Shown here one piece after another: positions 1 through 11,749 of a stretch of DNA of 64,000 bases. The stretch lies in NCBI GenBank assembly GCA_015680685.1, contig MNCI01009604.1, positions 273,939 through 337,938 of the forward strand, in the 5' to 3' direction. Every line of letters starts with the position of its first letter. The stretch's first letter is position 1. Both the position numbers and the translations under genes were made by a program. The notes below the pieces were generated by a model. It saw only the letters and a program-made list of their open reading frames with translations. It was not told the DNA's origin and searched no databases. This stretch comes from Gnetum montanum (Eukaryota > Streptophyta > Gnetopsida > Gnetales > Gnetaceae).

Positions 1-215
1 TATGTTCACTATAATACTTGAAAAGGAAAATAAAAAGAGAAAAAAAAACAAAAATAAAAAAATAAAAAATAACGATGATTCAATATGGTAGTAAAGTTCC
101 AACACATTATGCCATAACTAGGTCCATGTTATTACATTTGTCAACCATACATTTCCATCAAAAATCCAAAAAATCTCAAAAACATTTAGTAGCTAAAATC
201 TGATTAACGATAAGC
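1..215. other. A-rich non-coding flank
   Basis: A-rich stretch (long A runs at 35-70) downstream of the minus-strand gene remnant. No coding signal is seen. It may hold the gene's 3' untranslated region, but no clear polyadenylation signal was identified. Confidence 0.4.
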
Positions 216-3200
216 TCATAGAGGGGGCTGCTCCCCAAGATCCTCTTCATCATCCACTCTCACTCCACTGGGGCCAACTCCATCATTAACATGTCTCTAT
301 AACAGAAAACAGAAAACAAAACAAAACAAGTAAGAGTAGTAAAGAAAATCATGAACAAAAAAAATTAGAAATACAGTAACACTAACAATGAAAACAACAA
401 AACCATATAAAAATGAATGCCACAATAAAACACTCATGAGTGAGGAAGGCCCTAAGTTGGCCTCCAGATGCCGTAGAATCCCCCCCTCTGGCACATTTTT
501 CCAATCCTCCTCTAGGCCAAGATTAATGCCAGCCAAGGTTTTACCCTTGTCCACTGAAGTCCAGGTAGGATGCTTGAGGGAGAACATGCCTATCGAAACC
601 TTCCCAGAGGTGGTAGTAATGGTCCTCTTTGGAGATCCCTCCACCTCGGTGTACTCGATGAACTTGTCATAAGAAGGTTGCAATCCTAATCCATCGATGA
701 ACATCTCTGCCTGGTGACGTTCAACTGATTCCTCCTTCAACCACTTCTTATAATGATGCTTGTGGTCCTTTTGGTCTTGCCGCCATTTTCATACTTTTGC
801 AGCAAAGGATTTCCAATCATGAAATTTCTTGTTTAGCAAATCTATTTGTGCTTTTTGTTCTATTAAGTCCCGCGTCACCTGCACTTTGCTACTTAAAATA
901 GTCTAGTAACGCGCATAGGTAATTTCAGATGTGTGCCAAGTGCTATCACCAGATAGTCTAGTAGTAGCAAGATCATAACGAGATTGGAGATCCCTAATCT
1001 TCTCTTTCTCCTTTTCTAGTGCTTCTTTCAATTAATTCATCTCATCCCATAAGTACTCAACCAAGTGTCTACAATTCCAAAGTGACTTGGTGTTTTGTAC
1101 GATGCAACTAGAAACTGCATCGTACACATTCCTTGGGACTTTCTCAATATTCCCTGGTAGTTCAGGGAGAGCATCAATGTGAGTAGCTTCAGAGGGATCC
1201 CATTGAATCTTGGTGCCTACAGTTGTAAGTACTACATATAGGAATCAACTATAATCAATAAACGCAAAGAAGCACAATAAACCCAAACGCTTAGCGTAAT
1301 ACATAAAACACACATACCTAGTTCTGGATGAGCTTCTTGTAAGCGAGTAACCACATCATTAATGATGCTTTTAACAAAGTCTATCTTACTAGGCATCTCA
1401 GGCCATGGCCTTAGCTAGTTAGTCGATGTGGGACAAGCTGAGGAGGTCACTTCGATTGGAACTTGTGTTCTTGACATCTCTGCTCGAGATGCATGTGCCT
1501 CAGAATTCTTAGCATTTACCTCTAATGCCAGAAATAATCAAGATAATTAAAAACAACGCATGAAAATTAAAAGGTACAAGAACATGGATTGTGCTAAAAG
1601 AAACGTGCCAAAAGGCCCTTTTCTGTTTAGCTTAGGCAGATCACCAAGCTACAATGATCCATTGAAGAAGCCATCAAGGAGATCTCTTTCATCACCTGAA
1701 TAGACGTCTCTTTCATCACTGGGTTGCCTGAGTGCATCCAAAGCCTCTACAAGTCTCGTCTCCATGACGTCTATCACATCCTCCTCTTGCGAGGTGGGAG
1801 GTTCTTCAATCGTTTCTTCTCTTCCCTTCACTTCTTCTTTTGGTCCTATGACAATCACTTTGGGATCGACCATTGGGGCCAAAGTCTTCCTCTCTCTCTC
1901 TGGACTCTCCTCTGATAACATCAACATTCTAACATTATTATGACATAGGGTACATATACATTCAACAAACATATACATTAAAGTGTCAAAATAAATAAAT
2001 TAATAACAATAAAATGAAATACTTACCTTCCACTGGCAATACAAACTGAATATCCTTTGCCCTTGGTAGTATTGCATCTAGAGCAGGCTCCCTTGGGCAT
2101 TCTTTCCTCTTCACCTTCATCTTGGACTTCCCAATGGTCTTGCCAATCAAACGTTTAGTCCTTTTCATGGATGTGCATAGCCTAGGTGGTTCCAATCCCA
2201 AACTATCATGGGAATGATGGGAACAACTGGCTGCACCTCCACTAGTAACTGATACTGATTCCTCAATGTCCTTCGATGGATCCTGGGATCTAGTGGTGCT
2301 AAATAGGTGGTGAATCCAAGGAAGGGATAATTGCAAACAATCCCTTAAAACATAGTGGTTATCATCATAAACCACTAGGAACTCAACGAACCTACATAAA
2401 TACCCCACAAAGAAAGCAAAGGTAAAATGAGATTTAGCATGGACGTTGGAACGTAACCTGATGATCTCCCTGAGAAGACTAGATATAAGAAATTGTGCCT
2501 AGTTGTAGTGCCTTCCTGCCTCTAAAACAACACGTATGACACGTGCGGTCTCGATCCCAAGGTTTCTCTCTTGAGAGAGAGATTTGGGGAATGCCCGTGC
2601 CCAGAAGAGAGGATATAGAAAATTCACTTCCATTGATCGAGTGTCGTCTCACATAGCAAAACCTTTGCAACCCCGAGGCACACCTAACCACTCCTCCAAC
2701 TCTCTTATGACCTGGTCCTCTTTTGTTGCTTTATCTATAGACACCGTGGCGCCATCCATGGGCACACAAAAAAGATCAGAGAGAAATTCAGTGGTCAAGT
2801 GAAAAGATACCCTGACCTCTCTGACCCATGTGCTAAAATAGGAAGCATCACCATTGAAAGAATCTACAATAGTGACCATCTCAATAGCTAGAATGCTAGG
2901 AGTCAAAGCTGAAAACAAATCCATTAGACCCACCCGGGTAAGGCAACTGATTGTAAGCTCGGGAGCTCCCCTTCACAACCACTTTTGTGATTGCTCCACC
3001 TCACCAAACTTCATGAAAAGGGTGGCCTCAGTGCGCCCCATTATAATAGTGACTTCCTTGGGAGGAATGGTTGCTATAAAGAGAAAACATAGAGGAAAAA
3101 GTTAAAAACATAGTACAAGATAAGGCAATAAAAGAAAATAAAATGGAGACTAGAGCATGATCATTTACCATTGGTAAATGGTGTAGGTGGGATAGGTGCA

Positions 3201-3812
3201 AGATCAATTCTTTGAGGGAAGGTTGGCCCATTAGAAGACCATTTCCCATGTAACTAACCATGAACTTGGAAATACTCAAAGGCTCTCAAAAACTGCCTAT
3301 GGTAGTCAACAAGAGCCACCTTGTTCTGGTCCAACATTGTAGCATGAAAAATGTGGCCCGCCATGAAAGTCTCTAGTGCTGTGCGTGTTAAGGCAAGCCT
3401 GCCATCATCATCACGCATCCCATATTCATCAAAGTGGGGCCTACATAGGAAAAACAACATTTTCATTTAGACAATGACATGAAATTTAAAAAGTGATCAA
3501 AATTAAACAAGACATAAAGGAGCATAGCTGTCCACTCTATATACCATCCTAGGTGGGTTCTAAAATAGAGTGTGTAGACGGAGGGCTAGGAAAAGTGTGT
3601 TGCTGTTATTATAATAACTACACGTAGGCAGCTCCCACACATGAGTCAAAGGATGTGTAGATCTAGGACCCTTAGCAGAGCCTCCCAAAATCCTAAAATG
3701 TCCCTCATCGATATCAGTGATAAAAGCAAGCATGCCTTGTGTAGACCTAGGCAACACTATCTCGATGATGTCACGAGCTAACAGTTTGCTCAGGTGAGAC
3801 CATATACCCACA
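216..3812 (-). pseudogene. Degraded multi-exon plant gene of unknown family
   Basis: I do not recognise the family. Reading the minus strand, eight exons can be laid out with GT-AG junctions: 3812 to ~3590, 3440-3259, 3073-2653, 2391-2027, 1911 to ~1650, 1521-1318, 1216 to ~425 and 296-216. Good donors include GTAAGT after 2027, GTGAGA after 2653 and GTATGTGTG after 1318; acceptors include TTTATAG before 3073 and GTTATAG before 296. The large seventh exon predicts a charged, probably coiled-coil stretch (KEALEKEKEKIRDLQ), and the last exon an acidic tail ending GEQPPL then TGA. In-frame stops at 2973-2975, 1415-1417, 1032-1034, 903-905 and 789-791 show it is not intact. The 3' end is near 216; no start codon was found and the 5' end beyond 3812 is unclear. 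Part of exon three vaguely resembles domains of plant transposon-associated proteins, but this is weak. Confidence 0.6.
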
Positions 3813-4403
3813 CTAAAATGTTGCAAGATGAAGGACAAAAACAAACTAACACTAGGGCAGAACCATATCACATGGGGCCTAATGCACATGTCATAGGGGG
3901 GTGTGTTTGGTCTAAAGGGGCCAAACCAAGCAAGCACCCCAACAAGCTCGACCACCAGAAGAGAAGGTTTAGGTCCCCTACACACAGACAACCTAATGCC
4001 AGAAACATTAGGTATCTAAAAAATTTTAGTGCTAACAATAGATCAAAACCACATAGGCCAAGAAATCACATAAAAAAACACTTGGAATGTCTAGCTTCAC
4101 CCCATGAGAGAAGGACACTAACATCTATTTAGTGTATCTGATGCTTACTGGGGTACATTGAAATCGATTTTACAGTAAATCCATGTTTAAATCATCAATC
4201 TCAGAAAAATAATAAACAATATAAGCAATATAAATTTAGAAACCAGTGAACATCTTGGCAATCACTTTCACAAGCAAGGAAAACTTGACACTCACACCGC
4301 AACCTCCCAAAGGCAACTCACATTACAGGTTATTCCAGCAAAAGTCATGTAGTCCTCCCTCAAAACTAAGTCACACTGGGCCCCCCAACTAAGTTACATT
4401 GGG
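3813..4403. other. Non-coding stretch upstream of the gene remnant
   Basis: Short open frames occur on both strands but none resembles a known protein. Further 5' exons of the minus-strand gene remnant could lie here; I could not identify them. Confidence 0.3.
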
Positions 4404-4541
4404 CCCTTCAAAAAATCAAAATTTGGCAGTCACACTACCCTTCCAAAAATCAAAATTTGGCAGTTACGCTGGGCCCTTCCAAAAATCAAAATTTGGCAGT
4501 CATGCTACCCTTCCAAGAATTAAAAATTGGCAGTCACGCTG
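4404..4541. repeat. 35-bp minisatellite, four copies
   Basis: Four consecutive units of about 35 bp share the core CAAAATTTGGCAGTCA and an ending of the type CACGCT or CATGCT, with alternating short tails. The fourth unit is the most diverged. Confidence 0.8.
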
Positions 4542-5540
4542 AAAATTTTCAGCTCACATAGTTGAGGAGGGCAAGGCACTCACACCCCAACAAATCAAAA
4601 ATTTGCAAGACACTCACGCTCCAACAGATTGAAAATTTGCAGGACATTCACGCTACCAAGGAAGCTGAAATTCACGATTGAGCTTTTCCCAAGAATGCTG
4701 AAAACTAGCCATTCTTGACTTAAAACCTTGCTACCCTGGGCAAAACCCAAACATTCACAAGTCATGCTACCCTGGGCAGGCTCAAAAATTACAAGTCATG
4801 CCACCCTACCCAGGGGCCATTATTTTATAGCCACGTTGCCCTCTAAAACTGAAAATATTTTCTGAAATATTCACAAGTCACGCTGTTCATTCCTAATCCA
4901 AAAATTTGAAGTCATGTTGTTCATTCCCTACCCCAAAATCCAAAAAAATTGGCAAGTAATGCTACCCTAAAAAAATTACAAGTCGTGCTGCTCTCAAAGA
5001 TCAAAAATTTTTGCAAAACAAAGAAACCCCAAGTTCACGTTGGCTTTCCCCTGATAGTCATGCCAAGAAAGCCCAAAACCCTGCAACCAGAATGCCAAGA
5101 AAGCCAAACGTTTTGCAGCCAGAATGCCAAGGAAATCGAAAACCCAACCTATGCACTCATGCCCCAAACTTGCATTCACCTAAAATTGCAATCCCAAAAA
5201 CCCCAAGAAAATCATAGCTCAAAAATCCCAAGATCACAGACACAAGATCTTACCCTAGGTAACGTTGTTGGAGGAAAATAGGGGAGAAACAAAATTACCT
5301 GTGCAAAGCCTTCTTCCACATTGAAATCTTGGCTTGGGGAAGATGTTGGAGAAGATCTTCACTCTCCTCTATGAATGCTAGATCCACCTGCCTCTTCCCC
5401 TTGTCCCGACTTGCCTTTCCTCTGCCCTTGTCCTTCATGTTGCCTTATGCACGCTGACGTTGTTGATGGCAAGTCAAACTAATGTCATAGCTCATGTTGC
5501 ACTCCTAAGTCACACTGCAGTCAAGAAGTCACGCTAGCAC
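4542..5540. other. Non-coding region rich in TCACGCT-type motifs
   Basis: The words TCACGCT, TCATGCT and TCACGTT recur every few tens of bases among A-rich spacers, continuing the theme of the minisatellite before it. The open frames at 4949-5281 and 5011-5217 are low in complexity and look like by-products of the repeats. Related words occur at 11.5-11.83 kb. Confidence 0.5.
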
Positions 5541-6014
5541 AAAATGCCCTTCCTCCACTTCAAAATCCCCTTTTTAAACCCAACACATTCTATTTTTTTA
5601 TCTTCTTTTGTTTTACTTTATTTTTCTCTCACTTTATATTTGATTTATTTGTTTAAATTTTTTTTCATTTGTGTTACATGTTGGCCTGCATCCCTCATTA
5701 TTCCAGCCTCTGGAGATGGGCAACATCTTGAAATACATAACAATGCACATAAAATTCATAAAACTTTAAAATCTTCATGAACTTATTTTTCACTCAAAAA
5801 TTTAAAAGTCAAAGTTTAAAAATGGTGCATACACTCGGTCCAAATGACAAGTCAACATAAGTGGCCCGGTATGGCCTTAAACTACCATCTGGCCCGGTAT
5901 GGCCTTAAACTGCCATCTAGCCCAGTATGGCATTAAATTTCCATGACTCCTACTACATCTCCTAATTTTTGTCAGTACATATTTTTCTTATATTTAGTAA
6001 CTCCTTTGCCAAGA
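5541..6014 (+). other. Possible intron upstream of Tat-like RT, with minisatellite
   Basis: AT-rich DNA just upstream of the RT remnant. At about 5860-5940 there are three units of about 29 bp with the core TATGGCCTTAAACTGCCAT. The same core, in the same sense relative to coding, follows the gag-protease remnant at 21.13-21.26 kb. A polypyrimidine stretch and TTTAG lie near 5985-5998. Ogre/Tat elements are known to carry an intron between gag-protease and RT; the assignment here is inference. Confidence 0.35.
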
Positions 6015-6214
6015 GGATGTCTATTACTCCGCTACCATTTTAAATTGGTAGGGGCAAGCACATGGCCACCAAGAATAGCCTCTCAATATTGTCTCTCAAT
6101 TGATCATACGGGGAGGTAGAAAGAGTAATCAACCGATCATCCTTGGATCTAGACCCATCCACTTATTCCAATTTAATAGCCTCCACTCAAGAAACGTCAG
6201 ACTAGCCTAAAAAT

Positions 6215-7200
6215 GTGACTAAGACTTTGGACCTGGAAGCTGATAATATCATTGAAGATCCTCTAGTTGAAATCCCCATTGCTACAGTTAATGAAGAAGC
6301 CAAAACATTGAAATTAAGTGCCCTACTAGACTCGAAACTCATAGGTAACATCACTCAAGTCTTAAAAGACAACATAAAAATGTTCGCATGGTCATACACA
6401 GACATGTCAGGATTAGACCCCTGAATCATCCAACATAACATCATTCTCGATGAAAAAATCAAATTGGTAAAATAAAAAGCATGAAAGGTCAAACCCGAGG
6501 TAGCATTAGCCATCCATGATAAAATCACAAAAGTCTACCAAGCTGGCTTCATCTAGGCTGTTGATTATTCCGATTGGGTATCAAACATTGTTGTAGTCTC
6601 TAAGAATAATGGTACTATACACATATGCATTGATTTCCGTGACCTTAACACAGCCACTATAAAGGATGATTTTCCATTACCTAGCATTGATCAACTTATT
6701 GACACAACTGCTTGGCATGCACTATTGTCCTTTATGGATGGATTTTCAGGGTACAACCAAATAAGAATCAATCTGAAACATCAACTTAGAAAAACTTTCA
6801 TGACACCTTGGGGTACATTCTGTTATACTATGATGCCTTTTGGCCTTAAAAATGTAGGAGCTACATATCAACGAGCAATGACATATATATTCAGTGATTA
6901 CATGCTCAATTTGCTCAATGATTACGTGGACGACATCATGGTTAAATCTAAAATAACTGAATAGCATGCAAAAGATCTAGACCTAGTGCTTAAATTTTGT
7001 CTAAAATATGACTTTAGACTCAATCCAAAGAAATGTTTCTTTGGCATTAAAATGGGCAAAATGCTTGGTTTCGTAGTCTCTAAAATAGGAATATGGGTAG
7101 ATCCTGATAAGGTTAAGGAAATTACTAATATGCAACCACCTATTACGAGTTACGTGGTCTTCAAGGTAGGCTGCAATTTATTAGATGCTTTATTAAAAAA
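6215..7200 (+). pseudogene. Reverse transcriptase remnant (Tat-like)
   Basis: Would copy element RNA into DNA in the cytoplasmic particle. Visible in order: the conserved lead-in FAWSYTDMSGLDP at ~6384-6421, VYQAGFI, the substrate-site block ICIDFRDLN near 6630, MDGFSGYNQI near 6735, FGLKNVGATYQ near 6840, and the catalytic YVDD at 6923-6934. In-frame stops at 6422-6424, near 6472 and 6481, at 6554-6556 and 6962-6964 make it non-functional. Catalytic aspartates remain. The end of RT is followed by a shifted frame into RNase H. Confidence 0.85.
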
Positions 7201-7800
7201 TTGACAGATAAGCTGAAAGCTATGCAACACCTATTACGAAAAAATGTGCATTTCCAATGGACCCAACAATGTCAGGAAGCATTCGAGAACATAAAACAAG
7301 AGCTAACCCAACTGTCGACTGTCTATCCCCCGCAAAGCGATAAATCCTTTTATATCTACCTTGCAACTTCTAATGCTTCTATTGCATCAATGCTTTGTCA
7401 AAAATGTCAAGATGGAGCTGAGATCCCCATATATTAGCTAAGCCATGCTTTAATCACTTATGAAGAATGATACAACGATGTGGAAAAATTATTCCTGACC
7501 CTCGTTTTCACCTTGAAGAAATGGCGGCATTATCTCTTCTGCAATCAAGTTTGCATCATTTGCAAAGATAATGTACTCCGCGCTATCACCAATAATATCT
7601 ACAAGTCAAGTAGGATAGCTAGGTGGAAAGTAATGATTACGAAATTTGACTTACACTATGTTGCTCAATCCTCCACAAAAGGTCAAGTGATAGTCACGCA
7701 ATTAGTCATTTCGCCAACGCATGATCAGGCAATAGTTAACCCCAAATTCCCTGATGAAAATGTTAACAGTATAGATGCCATACCTGAAAACTACGAAGAA
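7201..7800 (+). pseudogene. RNase H remnant of the Tat-like pol
   Basis: Follows RT directly. The segment FQWTQQCQEAFENIKQEL at ~7252-7305 and the following DKSFYIYLATSNASI match the RT connection and RNase H start of gypsy polyproteins. The expected aspartate in the D-A-S motif reads T (ATSNASI), and a stop at 7435-7437 interrupts it. It resumes at 7480 with the block EKLFLTLVFTLKKWRHYLF. Normally it degrades the RNA strand of the RNA-DNA hybrid. Confidence 0.7.
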
Positions 7801-8340
7801 ATCCTCTATTTCCATCAAGCTTCAACCTCCTGGGAAGGAAGTGCTGTGGTCATTTTAACATACCCCTCTGGAGAAATCCAACCCTTCACCTACCGATTAA
7901 CCTTTCCTTGCACTAATAACGTGGTAGAGTATGAAGGTCTTCTTCAAGATCTTCAAGCAGCATTAACTTCAGGAATCTCACATCTTGTAGTTCGAGGTGA
8001 TTCACAGCTAGTTATTAATCAAGTCACTAAGTTTTATGCATGCAAGGCTCTCCATTTGCAACCATATTGCAATTTGACCAAACATCTGCTAAGAAAACTA
8101 GTAGAAACCAATATACAACATGTTCCTAGAAGCAAAAACACCATTGCTGATGCACTTTCCACACTAGCCCTAAACATGACACCTAAAATGTTCCATGCAT
8201 TGCCAAGCTCTATAACAAGTTGTGCTAAACCTATAATTAACATGCATGAAGAAATGCCTATAGCATCCGTTAGTACAACACAGGCAATAGAATGGTACGA
8301 TGATATAAAAGAGTACCTTCTAAGAGGCGAACCACCATAA
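7801..8340 (+). pseudogene. Second (archaeal-type) RNase H of the Tat-like pol
   Basis: The segment GSAVVILTYPSGEI ... TNNVVEYEGL ... VVRGDSQLVINQVTK ... SKNTIADALSTLAL (about 7840-8175) fits the additional RNase H of Tat-lineage elements. The E in EYEGL, the D in GDSQL and the D in IADAL remain. The first catalytic position, expected Asp in a FDGAS-type motif, reads His (FHQAS; codon 7813-7815). The frame is open from 7480 to 8337. The function is known from the lineage; activity is unlikely. Confidence 0.75.
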
Positions 8341-8343
8341 CAC

Positions 8344-9530
8344 TTGACAAATGCTCAAAAGGACGTCGTGCGAAAACACTCCCGACAATATGCATTAATA
8401 GGAGACACCTTGTGTCACAAATCCTACAAATTAATTCTATTGATATGTGCTAGTAGCATTGGTGGTGAAACGATTGTAGAACAAGTCCATGAAGGACTTT
8501 GTGGAGGACACATTGCACCTAAAGTAATGGCAACAAAGATTAGGCGCTTAGGCTACTATTGGCCACACATGGAGTATGATTACATCTCTAAGGTCAGAAC
8601 ATGTGACATCTACCAATATCATGGTAATTTAATACACGTGCCACCTAATGAATTTCATACAACACAAATCACATGGCCATTCCAAAAATGGGGTTTAGAC
8701 TTAATTGGACTGATAACGCCATCATCCTCTGCGGGACATAGCTTTATCATCATCGCAACTGAATATTTCACAAAATGGATAGAAGCTATTCCCCTTAGGA
8801 ATACCACTTCAAAACACATTTTCACTTTCATAATAGAAAATATCATGACCCATTTTGGTATTCCAATGACCATCGTTACCGACAATGGGCCACAATTCAG
8901 CAATGTAAATACTAAAGGCTTCTATGAAAGTCTAGGCATTAAACATGAATTTTCATCACCTTACTACCCACAAAGCAATGATCAAGTAGAGGCTACAAAA
9001 AAAAATTTCATCATGGTGCTCAAAAGATGCTAAATCAGAGCAAGAAATGATGACATGAACAATTAGTCTATGCATTGTGGGCATACAGAATGACACATCA
9101 AACATCCACAGGTAAAACTCCCTATAGTCTTATGTATGGATCTGAAGCTGTTTTACCTTTAGAGTTGCAGGTTCCCTCATTGCAGATAGCTCTCTCCATC
9201 CTCCTCAATGAAAGTTAAAACAATGAACTGCACATTGCTAACCTTGACTAGGTAGAGGAGGAACGTGTGCGAATGCTTGATTAAATCAAATGGTATCAGA
9301 AACAATAGCAAGAACGACACAAACATGATCTGCACAAGTGCCTGATCAAAGAAGGAGACTTAGTCCTTAAAGTCGTACGTGAACACTTAGATAAATTCTC
9401 AACCAACTGGGAAGGGCCTTACTTAGTCACCAAGGCATACAATAATGGAGCATTCAAACTTGCTGATATGGACAGGAATGAGTTTGCTAATTCTACAAAT
9501 CACTTGTACCTAAAACGGTACTATGTCTGA
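8344..9530 (+). pseudogene. Integrase remnant of the Tat-like pol
   Basis: Zinc-binding region VHEGLCGGH (first His at 8488-8490) leads to CDIYQYHG, where the second Cys of the HHCC finger is Tyr (8611-8613). The catalytic core is clear: WGLDLIG, TDNGPQF and QVEATKKN supply the D, D and E. The open frame ends at 9031-9033; C-terminal coding similarity continues with several stops (TPYSLMYGSEAVLPLE, then a GPY-like WEGPYLV) to the terminal KRYYV and TGA at 9528-9530. It would normally insert the element's DNA into the chromosome. Confidence 0.85.
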
Positions 9531-9550
9531 TAAACTTGAGGTACGTCAAA

Positions 9551-9892
9551 GTCCTAGCATCATGACTTAAAACTGATACCACAAAAAAGTCCTAGCATCA
9601 TGACTTAAAACTGATACCACAGAGCAGTCCTGACATCATGACTTAAAATTGATACCATAGAATAGTCTTGGCATCATGACTTAAAACTGATACCACAGAA
9701 CAGTCCTGGCATCATGAATTAAAATTGATACCATAGAATAGTCTTGGCATCATGACTTAAAACTGATACCATAGAACAGTCTTTGCATCATGACTTAAAA
9801 TTGATACCATAGAACAGTCTTGGCATCATGACTTAAAACTGATACCACAGAACAGTTCTGGCATCATGACTTAAAACTCATACCATAGAGCT
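9551..9892 (+). repeat. 38-bp minisatellite, nine copies
   Basis: Nine head-to-tail units of 38 bp starting GTCYTGGCATCATGACTT and ending with the type GATACCACAGAACA. It begins 20 bp after the integrase stop codon. Units differ by a few substitutions, mainly C/T. Confidence 0.9.
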
Positions 9893-10130
9893 CTATCTGG
9901 TATGATACTAAACTACCATATCTGTCTGCTATGACATGAAACTAGCATTTAGAGTCCACTAAGACTATAAACTGGTTTGCCTCTTCACAGTTCTCTATGA
10001 CTATAAACTAGCAATGCATCATCCTCTACAACGCTAAAACTGGCACCGTCCAAAGGGTTATGACGTAAAACTAATCCACAATAGTCTGCTAAGACTATAA
10101 ACTGGCAACATCATCAATGACTAGGCAAAG
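9893..10130 (+). repeat. Diverged continuation of the 38-bp minisatellite
   Basis: The pattern 'GTC....ATGAC.TAAACT' recurs with variable spacing (for example near 9930, 9955, 9990, 10060 and 10090), as expected for older copies of the preceding array. Confidence 0.6.
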
Positions 10131-11450
10131 TTTGAAAAGATATGTTGCTACAATTGTCTGTACATGTTCCATAAATACTTACTGCATGATTCGTCTCATG
10201 GACACTAATGAAGTTGATGTTGTTCATAATTTTGTTTGCTTTGAAAATTGCACATGGTGACTCCATATCCTGGTTTAAAGTGCTTAGTTAACCAATTCAT
10301 TTGTGTTTTTCTTGTCTTCTTGGAGTTTTGTTTGTAGGATGACACTCCTAAGATGTTCATACATAGATGCACTTCATCATGACGACAAGGTATCACATTC
10401 TTCCTGATGCACGTAACTGGGTTAATCAATCCGTTCATAAGTACATTCCCAACTCCTGATACATTCCCTATTTTCCCATCATATCCCAATTTTCCTATTC
10501 AATTACACCCCTGGATACATTCCACTCAGTTCAAAACTCTCGATACACTATTGCACACTATGACTCTCTAAGCAGTTGCAACGCAAAACACAGTACACAG
10601 TACATGATGCAAAATGCAAGTGCTCAAACACGAGCATGGCACAAAAAGCAAGCTCTTTCAAAAAGACTAAGAAAAAAAAAATAAAAGAAAAGGAAAAGAC
10701 AAAAGAAAACAAAAACAAAGGAAAATAAGAAACAAGAAAAAAACAAAAAGGTCAAAGAGAAAAATGCACAGAAAAGGTCTTCATGACCCTGTTGACATCA
10801 TAAAAAAAAGATTGTTGTCTATTCTCATATAAGCCCCAGGCAAGAAGGAAATTGTCGTGGAAAATAGTTACACTCATGTCTCAAAGAGACCATGTTGTGC
10901 ATCATCGCGTGGCTTTGGCTATTTACAATAGGCCCCATAAACACCCCATAAGAGTCCCGTTTCTCCAAAGAATGCACCTTCTATGTCTTGGCTCCGAATC
11001 TGCTGAACATTGGCCATTGACAAGGACCAAGGATGTAGCTCATTTACGTGAGAGCACTTCCTCTCCCATAATCCCGACAATAATCATAGCCCTTAACCTC
11101 CTGGATTCCCTGGTTACAACCGATTCCCTTGCATCTTGAACCACATTCCCTCAATCCCATGTACTTTTGAAAACAGTGCGATGATGTCTAGCCAAGAGCC
11201 AATGGATAATGTTTGGTATCTGGTTGTTTATGGTGTTTTGCACTTCTTTTTTGATGCATCTTGGGCAGATTCCTCCAGATGTCAACAAAGAGGGGCCAAT
11301 GAAACACCACTAATTTGGCCTAACACTTTGAAACAAGAATGACTCAAGTCCTTTCAAGCTTTTAGTGGAAGCGTGCCCACAACTTGACCAACTCTTAGAG
11401 TCTCAAAACTAATCCAAAACTATCTGATCTACAACGTGCAAGTCATCCTC
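10131..11450 (+). other. Non-coding tail of the Tat-like element
   Basis: No protein similarity. An A-rich, mostly purine tract lies at 10664-10770. The open frames at 10205-10489 (minus), 10852-11139 and 11136-11342 (plus) do not resemble known proteins and I do not regard them as genes. Confidence 0.4.
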
Positions 11451-11716
11451 AGAGTACATCCTTGAAAACTTCCAGTCCCAACTTCTGGAATGCCATATTT
11501 CAGCTCAAAATTGTAAGTTTTTGCAAAGATTTCGCATGACACGCTACATGTCACGCTGCAGCATGACCTACTCAAAGTGGTTCCAAACAAGTCACATCTA
11601 GGCTCAAATTCTAGATTTCATATCACTCTCAAGATCAACTATAGCTAGAAACTAGTTGCACTCAAGAATCAAGCTTCAAAATTCCAAAATTTGGTGAAAA
11701 ATTTCAAGTTTTTGTT

Positions 11717-11749
11717 CACTCACGCTGAGGTCACACTACAGCGTGAGTG
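11717..11749. repeat. Perfect 11-bp inverted repeat
   Basis: CACTCACGCTG at 11717-11727 is followed 11 bp later by its exact reverse complement CAGCGTGAGTG at 11739-11749. It lies in a stretch (11.5-11.83 kb) rich in CACGCTG/CATGCTG words. Confidence 0.85.

Noticed and set aside
10852-11342. Open frames 10852-11139 and 11136-11342 as extra element genes
   Set aside because: No recognisable domain, and the region behaves like the non-coding tail of the element.
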